Shown here: positions 1 through 5,865 of the stretch, piece by piece
Numbering within the stretch: position 1 is the stretch's first letter
Layout: each line of letters starts with the position of its first letter
Source: Caryophanales bacterium UBA5455
Lineage (GTDB): Bacteria > Bacillota_I > Bacilli_A > RFN20 > CAG-826
Length of the DNA stretch: 13,798 nt
Assembly: GCA_002427365.1 (NCBI GenBank)
Contig: DIQT01000015.1
Span: forward strand, 34,381 to 48,178
Direction of reading: 5' to 3'
The notes under the pieces: generated by a model
The model's database searches: none
What the model saw: only the letters and a program-made list of their open reading frames with translations
What the model was told of the DNA's origin: nothing
Translations under genes and position numbers: made by a program

Positions 1-722
1 CAGCGCGAAACTTGGCTAACCAAATTAAATTATCAAAAACGGAAAAAGAACTACGTGAATCAAATGCGTTATCACTTGAAACCTTACATGACCAAATGAA
101 CGAAGGCGAAATTCAAACGATTAATGTCATTATTAAAGCTGACAATAGTGGTTCAGCGGAAGCCGTCGCAGCCTCCTTACAAAAAATTGATGTTGAAGGA
201 ATTAATGTTAATGTAATTCGCTCCACCGCGGGAGGAATTTCTGAAGGCGACGTCTTACTTGCCGAAACAACGAACTCAATTTTATACGGTTTTAACGTAA
301 GACCGAGTTCCTTAGTCCGACAATTCGCGAATGAACGGAAAGTCGATATTCGAACCCACCGGATTATTTATGCGTTAATTGAAGAAATGGAAGCAGCGAT
401 GAAAGGGTTACTTAAACCTGAAATCGTTGAAGAAATTACCGGCCAAGCTGTTGTTCAAGCGTTATGGAAAGCATCCAAAGTTGGCACAATTGCAGGTTGC
501 CGCGTTACTGAAGGTTATTTAAAACGCGAACAAAAGATTCGCTTAATTCGTGATGGCGTTGTTGTTCATGAAGGAATGATTGAAACAATGCAACATGGTA
601 AAAACCAAGCCCGGGAAACTAAAGTTGGTTATGAATGCGGCATGACGTTAAAAGGGTATAACGATATTCATGAAAATGATATTATCGAAGGTTACCATTT
701 TATCGAAGTGAAGGTAGCTTAA
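1..722 (+). CDS. infB: Translation initiation factor IF-2, C-terminal part (5'-truncated by window)
   Basis: This is the C-terminal third of IF-2, the GTPase that places initiator fMet-tRNA on the 30S subunit and drives subunit joining. The GTPase domain lies upstream of the window. The frame is open from base 3, so the gene enters from the left edge; the TTG at 12 is an internal leucine codon, not a start. Visible parts are a charged linker, then the domain III core with the IIKADNSGSAEA stretch (family form is IVKADVQGSVEA), and the C-terminal beta-barrel domain that binds fMet-tRNA, marked by AGCRVTEGYLKR and ECGMTLKGYNDIHENDIIEGY. The usual KRFKDD segment is here HGKNQARETK, a modest divergence. 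The stop TAA at 720-722 is one base before the rbfA start, so the two genes are surely co-transcribed. Identity is secure; only the missing N-terminus is unknown. Confidence 0.96.
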   Translation, partial: ARNLANQIKLSKTEKELRESNALSLETLHDQMNEGEIQTINVIIKADNSGSAEAVAASLQKIDVEGINVNVIRSTAGGISEGDVLLAETTNSILYGFNVRPSSLVRQFANERKVDIRTHRIIYALIEEMEAAMKGLLKPEIVEEITGQAVVQALWKASKVGTIAGCRVTEGYLKREQKIRLIRDGVVVHEGMIETMQHGKNQARETKVGYECGMTLKGYNDIHENDIIEGYHFIEVKVA

Positions 723-723
723 G

Positions 724-1071
724 ATGGCGAACCGTACCGAACGGATTAAGAACTTAATTGTTCGTAACGTATCCGATATTATTCAATACGAATTAAAAGA
801 TCCTAAATTAGGCTTTGTGACGGTTATCGATGCGGACGTTAGTAATGATTTCTCGTATGCGAAAATTTATGTGTCGTTTCTAGGCGATAATGTTAATACT
901 CGCTTAGGCCGACTTAATAGCGCGAAAGGGTTTATCCGTAGCTCCTTAGCGAAAAAAATGAGTATTCGAAAAATTCCTGAATTAACATTTGTCCTCGATG
1001 AAACGATGGACCGTGGCGCAAGAATTGATCAATTGCTTGATGAAAATAAACCAAAGTCTGATGATGAATAA
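724..1071 (+). CDS. rbfA: 30S ribosome-binding factor A
   Basis: RbfA is a small cytoplasmic KH-fold protein that binds the immature 30S subunit near the 5' end of 16S rRNA and supports late maturation and cold adaptation. The 115-residue length is typical. It shows the family pattern: an N-terminal helix with RTERIKNLIVRNVSDII, then ELKDPKLGFVTV, then the beta strand YAKIYVSFLGD, and a C-terminal DETMDRGARIDQLLDE segment. It starts one base after the infB stop, with an AAGGT ribosome binding site inside the end of infB (about 711-715), so it is translationally linked to infB as in Bacillus. It is the last gene of its transcript here, because a strong hairpin terminator begins three bases after its stop. 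In many relatives truB follows directly; here a minus-strand gene is inserted first. Confidence 0.96.
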   Translation: MANRTERIKNLIVRNVSDIIQYELKDPKLGFVTVIDADVSNDFSYAKIYVSFLGDNVNTRLGRLNSAKGFIRSSLAKKMSIRKIPELTFVLDETMDRGARIDQLLDENKPKSDDE

Positions 1072-1073
1072 TT

Positions 1074-1104
1074 AAAAAAGGCACTGCATATGCGGTGTCT
1101 TTTA
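1074..1104. terminator. Bidirectional Rho-independent terminator between rbfA and the ttcA-GNAT gene
   Basis: A 12-bp stem pairs 1076-1087 with 1092-1103 around an ATAT loop, including two G-U pairs. The stem is flanked by a run of six A on the left (1074-1079) and by TTTT on the right (1100-1103), so it can end transcripts from both sides. It sits exactly between two convergent genes, 3 bases after the rbfA stop and 10 bases beyond the stop of the minus-strand gene. Confidence 0.88.
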
Positions 1105-1113
1105 AGTTATTTC

Positions 1114-2307
1114 CTATTCAATCACTTTGATAAAGTGAAAGTGCATGATATTTGCATCTAAGTATTGTTCGCCAACAATTTTATAGCCTAAACTTAAATA
1201 AAAGTCTTTTAAATATTGTTGACCACCAAGGGCAAGCCGAAGTGGTTTTTCTTTTTTAAATAAAAATTGTTCTAACCACCTAATTAATTCACGCGCATAA
1301 CCATTATTGCGATATTCTTTTAAAATAGCTAAGCGACCTAATGTATATACACCATTACTTTTTTGATAACGGATTGTTCCAATTGGTTTACCTTCATATT
1401 TTAAGAGTAAATAGTGCCAATCATTTTCATCTGGCGTAATTTCTTCATCAATTGCGATATGTTGTTCTTCACAAAATACTTTCATTCTTATATAAAGGAC
1501 ATGGGTTTTGTCGCTAGAATTGCTTACCAGGGTAATCGTTAAATGGGGGATTGACGTTTGATAATTAATTTCTTCACCCCATAATGCGACTTGTTCATAG
1601 TTTGTTAACATTTTCCAAAAGTTTTTTTGGGCTTGCGGATATGTTTTATATATTTCACTAAGTAAGCCTTTAATATCTTCCCGCGTTGTTTTTTGATTCG
1701 CTGGGCATGTTGATTTTAAAATAGGTAAATTAAGTTCATGGGCGGCGAGGATGATTGTTTCTTCATCAAGGTAGGCAAAGGGGCGAATAAAAATAATATC
1801 TTCGCGGTCTAAATGCATTTTTGGCGCAAAAGTCGCGACACGTCCCCCGTGGATTTGATTCATTACAAGTGTTTCGACCGCATCATCGATGTGATGGGCA
1901 AACGCGACCTTATTCGCACCATAGTAATGGGCGGCTTGATTAATCGCCGCTTTTTTCATCCGTGAACAAATTGAACATGGTAAATGTTTTAAGTTTTGAA
2001 GCTTTTGCTGTGTACTTAAAATGGGATAGACACTTTTGGAATCATATGTATGATATTCAATTTGGTAGTGAGCCATGAATGCTTCTAATGCTTTTGTATC
2101 AAATTCAGGAAATCCTAAATCAATTGTTACCGCAATAAGTTTAAAATCTTTTTGGGCAAACTTTGCGTATAAACTTAACGTATATGCAAGGAGTACACTA
2201 TCTTTACCACCGCTTACCCCAACAACAATCGTATCACCAGGCGCAATTAAATTAAAATGTTCATCCGCACGTTTAAGCGCTGCTAGTACTTTTCGAATTG
2301 AAGCCAT
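1114..2307 (-). CDS. ttcA: TtcA-like tRNA thiolation enzyme fused to a C-terminal GNAT acetyltransferase
   Basis: The 397-residue protein has two domains. Residues 1-250 match the TtcA branch of the PP-loop ATPases. Known TtcA adenylates cytidine 32 of tRNA and adds sulfur with help of a [4Fe-4S] cluster. Visible motifs are the ATP-binding SGGKDS at 32-37, the CSIC pair (Cys111, Cys114) followed by SRMKKA, AFAHHIDDAVETL at 135-147, RPFAYLDEE at 175-183, and a third cysteine at 201; the three cysteines match the cluster ligands of E. coli TtcA. Residues about 255-397 form a GNAT acetyltransferase: KVFCEEQ at 276-282, GTIRY at 310-314, the acetyl-CoA loop RNNGYAREL at 333-341 and FYLSLGYKIVG at 369-379, resembling the ElaA/YjcF subgroup. 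The ATG at 2307 is preceded by AAAGGTGGTGA. The gene is divergent from truB and convergent with rbfA, so it is its own unit inside the infB-truB cluster. TtcA identity is fairly sure; the acetylation target is unknown. Confidence 0.85.
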   Translation of the reverse strand: MASIRKVLAALKRADEHFNLIAPGDTIVVGVSGGKDSVLLAYTLSLYAKFAQKDFKLIAVTIDLGFPEFDTKALEAFMAHYQIEYHTYDSKSVYPILSTQQKLQNLKHLPCSICSRMKKAAINQAAHYYGANKVAFAHHIDDAVETLVMNQIHGGRVATFAPKMHLDREDIIFIRPFAYLDEETIILAAHELNLPILKSTCPANQKTTREDIKGLLSEIYKTYPQAQKNFWKMLTNYEQVALWGEEINYQTSIPHLTITLVSNSSDKTHVLYIRMKVFCEEQHIAIDEEITPDENDWHYLLLKYEGKPIGTIRYQKSNGVYTLGRLAILKEYRNNGYARELIRWLEQFLFKKEKPLRLALGGQQYLKDFYLSLGYKIVGEQYLDANIMHFHFIKVIE

Positions 2308-2334
2308 GTCATCACCACCTTTCGCTTAAAATAT

Positions 2335-2342
2335 ATTATAAT
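2335..2342. promoter_or_regulatory. Overlapping divergent -10 elements for ttcA-GNAT (-) and truB (+)
   Basis: The 8-base palindrome ATTATAAT contains a perfect TATAAT on the plus strand (2337-2342) and a perfect TATAAT on the minus strand (2340-2335). It lies in the 60-base gap between the divergent starts at 2307 and 2368, at a fitting distance from each ATG. No convincing -35 box is present for either direction, so the assignment rests on the -10 match and position only. Confidence 0.45.
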
Positions 2343-2367
2343 AGATAGCGGCAAGAAAGGGTAATAG

Positions 2368-3225
2368 ATGAACGGAATTTATTTAGTCGATAAAGAAACC
2401 ACTTGGACATCCTTTGACGTCGTCGCTAAACTACGGCGGCGCTTTAATGTGAAAAAAATTGGCCACTCCGGAACGCTTGATCCGTTTGCGACCGGATTAC
2501 TCCTTCTTTTAGTTGGGAAAAAAGCAACAAAAATTACCCCCTATTTAAATTTGTTACCCAAAACATATGTCGCAACACTTAAGTTAGGCGAAACAACTTC
2601 AACACTAGATTCAGATTCACCAATTATTAGTACAAAAGATGTTCCGCTATTAACTACGAACGACATTGAAAAAGTGCTCCAAAGTTTTAGCGGAAAACAA
2701 TGCCAAGTTCCGCCCTTAACAAGTGCAATTAAAGTTGCTGGTGTACCTTTATATAAATACGCTCATCGCGGCGAAGAAATAGAAGTGCCCAAACGCGAAG
2801 TTTTTATTCATGAAATTACTTTATTAAAGTATGATGCTACTAATCAAACAATCATTTTCGAAGCAAACGTTGGAAGTGGAACATATATTCGGACTCTTGG
2901 CCAAGATATCGCCCTTAAACTTGGAACAGTAGGATATTTAACCGCGTTAAGACGGACAAAAATTGGCCATTTTGCTGTTGAAGACGCTAAGTGTGTTGAG
3001 CAAATTACGCTTGATGATGTGCGGCCAATAATTGATGGATTAAAAGATTTTCCGTTATTTCAAATTAATAACGAAGAAGCGGCCCGGATTAAAAACGGGC
3101 AAAAACTACAACTTGAAACAGATCTTCATGATATGATTGTGGTTGATGAAGAAGGCGAAGCAGTTGCCCACCTTCATTATGATGAAGAAAACAAAAATTA
3201 TCGAATTGTACGAGGACTCTTTTAA
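2368..3225 (+). CDS. truB: tRNA pseudouridine(55) synthase TruB
   Basis: TruB converts U55 in the T-loop of tRNAs to pseudouridine. The 285-residue protein begins with NGIYLVDKETTWTSFDVV and carries the catalytic block IGHSGTLDPFATGLL, with the nucleophilic aspartate at residue 38. The family usually reads GHTGTLDP, so Ser replaces Thr. PPLTSAIKVAGVPLYKYA, GTYIRTLGQDIA and LTALRRTKIGHF are the other family blocks. The C-terminal residues (about 225-285) fit a short PUA-like RNA-binding tail with IKNGQKL. The AAAGGG site at about 2356-2361 supports the ATG at 2368. The stop overlaps the ribF start by one base (TAATG), the usual coupled truB-ribF arrangement. Confidence 0.96.
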   Translation: MNGIYLVDKETTWTSFDVVAKLRRRFNVKKIGHSGTLDPFATGLLLLLVGKKATKITPYLNLLPKTYVATLKLGETTSTLDSDSPIISTKDVPLLTTNDIEKVLQSFSGKQCQVPPLTSAIKVAGVPLYKYAHRGEEIEVPKREVFIHEITLLKYDATNQTIIFEANVGSGTYIRTLGQDIALKLGTVGYLTALRRTKIGHFAVEDAKCVEQITLDDVRPIIDGLKDFPLFQINNEEAARIKNGQKLQLETDLHDMIVVDEEGEAVAHLHYDEENKNYRIVRGLF

Positions 3226-4133
3226 TGGAAATAATTAAATTTACACTTGAAAAAATCCCAAGTTTACCGAAAACAAGTGCATTATGTTTAGGGTATTTTG
3301 ATGGTGTTCATTTAGCGCATCAAGCGTTGATTAGCGAAGCAAAAAAGACGGGTCTTCCGGTCGCTGTCTTAACTTTTAGTGATAGTGCTAATGTCCTTAT
3401 TAATCGACGAAAAAATGTTTTAACGACCTTTGTAGATAAAGCCGAAATTTTAGAAAAGTTTGGGGTTGATTATTTATTAGTCGTTCCATTTGATCAAGCA
3501 TTAATGAGTTTAACGCCCGATAAATTTATTTCTAAGTTATTAAATAACTTTAATATTGGCTACGCGATATGTGGGTTTGATTATACGTTTGGCGCGAAAG
3601 CTGCCGGGCGCGCTACTGACCTAGTTAATAGTGAAATTGCGAATTTTACCACGATCGTTGTGGAAAAAATGGCAACCACCGATGAACAAATTATTTCAAC
3701 GACGTTAATTAAAGAAAAGATAGTTTCAGGGGCAATTGGTATTGCTAATAGTTTATTAGGATATCATTATGCGATTACGGGAAAAGTCGTTAAAGGGCAT
3801 GGTAATGGCCGAAAACTTGGCTTTCCCACTGCGAATATTGAACCTAGCGCTAACTATGTAATTCCTAAAAATGGTGTTTATGCAGCTACGTTAGAAGTAA
3901 ACGGCAAAACTTATTTAGGAATGAGTTCCGTTGGTACTCATCCAACAATTGATGAAGTTGATCACCGCGTTATTGAAATACATTTATTTGATTTTAATGA
4001 TGACCTTTATGGTAAGGATGTAAAGATTTCCTTTTTACGGTTTGAACGTGATGAACAAAAATTCGCAGGTGTTGAAGCGTTAATCGCTCAAATGCAAAAG
4101 GATGAAAAAACGATTCGAACTGATTTTTCATAA
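3225..4133 (+). CDS. ribF: Bifunctional riboflavin kinase/FAD synthetase RibF
   Basis: RibF phosphorylates riboflavin to FMN and then adenylylates FMN to FAD. The 302-residue protein has the normal two-domain layout. The N-terminal FAD synthetase domain (about 1-165) has the nucleotidyltransferase block GYFDGVHLAHQ at 23-33 and CGFDYTFGAKAAG. The C-terminal riboflavin kinase domain (from about 180) has GKVVKGHGNGRKLGFPTANI, GTHPTI, IEIHLFDFNDDLYGKDV and FERDEQKF. The common FDGVHxGHQ is here FDGVHLAHQ, with Ala replacing Gly next to the second His; the kinase-domain GxNPT is GTHPT. Both are mild departures that leave the His and Asp residues intact. The ATG overlaps the truB stop. No FMN riboswitch leader is present. 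The next gene encodes an FMN-dependent enzyme, a plausible functional link. Confidence 0.96.
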   Translation: MEIIKFTLEKIPSLPKTSALCLGYFDGVHLAHQALISEAKKTGLPVAVLTFSDSANVLINRRKNVLTTFVDKAEILEKFGVDYLLVVPFDQALMSLTPDKFISKLLNNFNIGYAICGFDYTFGAKAAGRATDLVNSEIANFTTIVVEKMATTDEQIISTTLIKEKIVSGAIGIANSLLGYHYAITGKVVKGHGNGRKLGFPTANIEPSANYVIPKNGVYAATLEVNGKTYLGMSSVGTHPTIDEVDHRVIEIHLFDFNDDLYGKDVKISFLRFERDEQKFAGVEALIAQMQKDEKTIRTDFS

Positions 4134-4179
4134 ATGTATGTGATTAGGCATAAATGGGGGTATTTGATAAAATACAAAC

Positions 4180-4184
4180 GGAGG
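4180..4184 (+). promoter_or_regulatory. Ribosome binding site deciding the flavodiiron protein start
   Basis: GGAGG lies 9 bases before the ATG at 4194. The frame is also open from an ATG at 4134, immediately after the ribF stop, but that start has no such site and would add 20 basic residues with no counterpart in flavodiiron proteins. Confidence 0.85.
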
Positions 4185-4193
4185 AAAAAAATT

Positions 4194-5390
4194 ATGGCAA
4201 GTATAAAAATAAATGATTATATTTCATGGACAGGTGTTCATGATGAAATGCTTCGGCGGTTTGATATTGTAATGGAAACCGCGGAAGGCACAACGTATAA
4301 CGCGTATATTATTAAAGGAAAAGATAAAACCGTTTTAATTGATGGTTCAAAAACAGGGTTTGGTGAACAATGGTTAGCGAATATTCGCGAAGTTACCCCG
4401 ATTGAAGATATTGATTTAGTTGTAATTCAACACTCGGAACCCGATCACGCAAGTGCCTTTAATGTGTTACTTGATATTAAACCTGATTTAGAATTTTATG
4501 GAAGCACGCTCGCGCTCGCAAACTTAAAAGAAATTGTTAATCGGCCAATTAACGCGCATGTTATTAAGCCGGGTGAAACATATGATTTAGGCGGCTTAAC
4601 ATTAAAGTTTTTAATTACGCCAAATGTTCACTGGCCTGATACGATTATGACTTATGTTCCCGAACTAAAAGTTTTATTTAGTTGTGACTTTTTAGGTGAA
4701 CATTATTCGTTTGAATCGTTATATCATTCAAAACTTAAATCAAAGAAAACATATGACCACTATTTTAAACATTATTATGATTCGATTATGGCCCCAATGG
4801 CAAGATTTGTTAATCTCGCGCTTAATCAACTTAAACCGCTTGAAATTGACATGGTCTTACCATCTCATGGTCCCGTTTTAGATACGAAGGAAGCTGTTAA
4901 TTACGCGCTTAGAAAATACAGTGAATGGTCAGTAATTCCTAAAAACGAAGTGCCACAAGTTGTTATCGCTTATTGCTCGAACTATGGCTATACCAAAGCA
5001 ATCGCCGAAACAATGTATCAAAGCATTGTTGAAACTGGTGTCGGTGTAAAAATGTATGACATCATTGAAGTACCGGAACAAAAAGTTGTGAAGGAAATTT
5101 TAGCCGCTGATGGTTTCTTAGTTGGTTCACCAACGATTATGGCGGATGTTATTCGTCCGGTTTATGATATTTTAAATTCATTACCAATTTATTTAGTGCA
5201 AGGTAAAAAAGCAAGTGCGTTTGGCTCATATGGTTGGAGTGGCGAAGCTGTTCCGAACCTTATTACCCGGCTTAAACAATTAAGATATAAAGTTGATGAT
5301 GAAGGTTTAGCCATTCGGTTACAAGCAAATGCGAGTGAACTCGAACAAGCAAAACAATTCGCCTTAACATTTGTTAGCAAACTTAAGTAA
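4194..5390 (+). CDS. fprA: FprA-type flavodiiron protein (O2/NO reductase)
   Basis: Flavodiiron proteins are soluble enzymes of anaerobes and microaerophiles that reduce O2 to water, or NO to N2O, using a non-heme di-iron site and FMN. The 398-residue length matches the two-domain class A form. Residues 1-250 are a metallo-beta-lactamase-like domain with all di-iron ligands visible: H80-x-E82-x-D84-H85 in HSEPDHAS, H146 in NVHWPD, D165 in SCDFLGEH and H225 in SHGP. Residues 255-398 are a flavodoxin domain with the FMN phosphate loop around CSNYGYTKAIAE and later loops GSPTIM and GSYGWSGEA. No rubredoxin domain is attached, so electrons must come from a separate partner. The gene follows ribF after 60 bases with no terminator between them, so read-through is likely. 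Whether O2 or NO is the main substrate cannot be read from sequence. Confidence 0.93.
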   Translation: MASIKINDYISWTGVHDEMLRRFDIVMETAEGTTYNAYIIKGKDKTVLIDGSKTGFGEQWLANIREVTPIEDIDLVVIQHSEPDHASAFNVLLDIKPDLEFYGSTLALANLKEIVNRPINAHVIKPGETYDLGGLTLKFLITPNVHWPDTIMTYVPELKVLFSCDFLGEHYSFESLYHSKLKSKKTYDHYFKHYYDSIMAPMARFVNLALNQLKPLEIDMVLPSHGPVLDTKEAVNYALRKYSEWSVIPKNEVPQVVIAYCSNYGYTKAIAETMYQSIVETGVGVKMYDIIEVPEQKVVKEILAADGFLVGSPTIMADVIRPVYDILNSLPIYLVQGKKASAFGSYGWSGEAVPNLITRLKQLRYKVDDEGLAIRLQANASELEQAKQFALTFVSKLK

Positions 5391-5396
5391 AAACAC

Positions 5397-5425
5397 TTGC
5401 ATTTATGTGATAATTAACATATATT
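5397..5425 (+). promoter_or_regulatory. Sigma-A-like promoter of rpsO
   Basis: A -35 box TTGCAT (5397-5402) and a -10 box TATATT (5420-5425) are separated by exactly 17 bases. A start near 5432 would give a leader of about 79 bases that begins right at the folded element described next. It lies just after the flavodiiron gene stop, so rpsO can be expressed apart from ribF and fprA. Confidence 0.6.
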
Positions 5426-5434
5426 TGTTATTGC

Positions 5435-5502
5435 GACTTTATCCTGGTTGTCTAAGTCTCCTGAGAGATGACGAAGATAGAGTTAAGATTGAGGTAAGGA
5501 GG
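5435..5502 (+). promoter_or_regulatory. Candidate ribosomal protein S15 leader (rpsO autoregulatory element)
   Basis: The leader can form an outer 9-bp helix pairing 5435-5443 with 5476-5484 (two G-U pairs). Inside it, 5447-5452 (GUUGUC) can pair with 5467-5472 (GAUGAC), which creates tandem U-G/G-U pairs. S15 is known to recognise G-U/G-C features in 16S rRNA and in its own mRNA leaders. The loop of this inner hairpin contains UCUCCU (5457-5462), complementary to AGGAGG of the ribosome binding site (5497-5502), so a loop-to-ribosome-site pseudoknot is possible. An alternative hairpin pairs 5456-5460 with 5465-5469 around CUGA. What is seen is the pairing; S15 binding is inferred from the gene it precedes. 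No computed energies support this fold. Confidence 0.5.
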
Positions 5503-5510
5503 AAGCAAAA

Positions 5511-5777
5511 ATGCTATCAAAAGAAACAAAAGCGGAAATCGTTGCTAAATTTGGCAAAGATGAAAAAGACACTGGTTCAACAGCCGTTCAAATCGCCTTG
5601 TTAACAGCGGAAATTAAAGAATTAACCGTTCACATGCGTGAACACAAACACGATTTCCACTCACAACGTGGTTTATACAGCAAAATCGGTGCCCGGCGTA
5701 AATTACTCGATTATTTAGCCCGGACCGACCGCGATCAATATTTATTTGTTCTTGAACAACTCGGCTTACGTCGTTAA
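5511..5777 (+). CDS. rpsO: 30S ribosomal protein S15
   Basis: S15 is a primary binder of the central domain of 16S rRNA and organises the platform with S6 and S18. The 88-residue protein matches the family length of 88-89. It shows the family signatures DTGSTAVQIALLTAEIKELT, the loop HKHDFHSQRGL and GARRKLLDYLARTDRDQYLFVLEQLGLRR at the C-terminus. AAGGAGG at 5496-5502 lies 8 bases before the ATG at 5511. It has its own promoter, a structured leader and a terminator, so it is a self-contained unit, unlike the common rpsO-pnp operon; pnp is about 3.1 kb downstream here. Confidence 0.97.
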   Translation: MLSKETKAEIVAKFGKDEKDTGSTAVQIALLTAEIKELTVHMREHKHDFHSQRGLYSKIGARRKLLDYLARTDRDQYLFVLEQLGLRR

Positions 5778-5790
5778 TGATTAAGCTTAA

Positions 5791-5818
5791 GATCAACCAT
5801 TATGGTTGGTCTTTTTTT
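5791..5818 (+). terminator. Rho-independent terminator of rpsO
   Basis: A 9-bp stem pairs 5791-5799 with 5803-5811 around a 3-base loop, with one U-G pair, and is followed by seven T (5812-5818). It lies 13 bases after the rpsO stop. Confidence 0.9.
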
Positions 5819-5840
5819 ATATTTTTAAAGGAATAACGAG

Positions 5841-5846
5841 TATAAT
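5841..5846 (+). promoter_or_regulatory. Likely -10 element of the pepT promoter
   Basis: A perfect TATAAT lies 19 bases before the pepT start and just after the rpsO terminator. No good -35 box is seen 16-18 bases upstream, where the sequence is the T-rich tail of the terminator. The expected transcript would have a very short leader carrying only the GAGGTGA site at 5854-5860. Confidence 0.45.
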
Positions 5847-5853
5847 AACTTCC

Positions 5854-5860
5854 GAGGTGA
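5854..5860 (+). promoter_or_regulatory. Ribosome binding site deciding the pepT start
   Basis: GAGGTGA, a full anti-16S match, lies 5 bases before the ATG at 5866. The frame is also open from an ATG at 5806, but that codon is inside the rpsO terminator hairpin, so it is not a real start. Confidence 0.85.
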
Positions 5861-5865
5861 AAATT

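Noticed and set aside
2075..2329. 84-codon open frame on the plus strand.
   Set aside because: It lies antisense inside the ttcA-GNAT gene, has no ribosome site and no recognisable protein features; it is a shadow of the real gene.
3180..3225. FMN riboswitch ahead of ribF.
   Set aside because: The ribF start overlaps the truB stop, so no leader exists, and none of the conserved FMN riboswitch sequence is present upstream of truB.
4134..4193. Twenty-residue N-terminal extension of the flavodiiron protein starting right after the ribF stop.
   Set aside because: The GGAGG site 9 bases before 4194 and the normal family N-terminus place the start at 4194.
5432..5510. T-box or metabolite riboswitch in the rpsO leader.
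   Set aside because: No T-box sequence, specifier stem or terminator/antiterminator pair is seen, and the downstream gene is a ribosomal protein; an S15 leader is the simpler reading.
5371..5604. 77-codon open frame covering the rpsO leader and the rpsO start.
   Set aside because: It overlaps the end of the flavodiiron gene and rpsO in another frame, and its stretch over the leader is better explained by RNA structure. It has no ribosome site.
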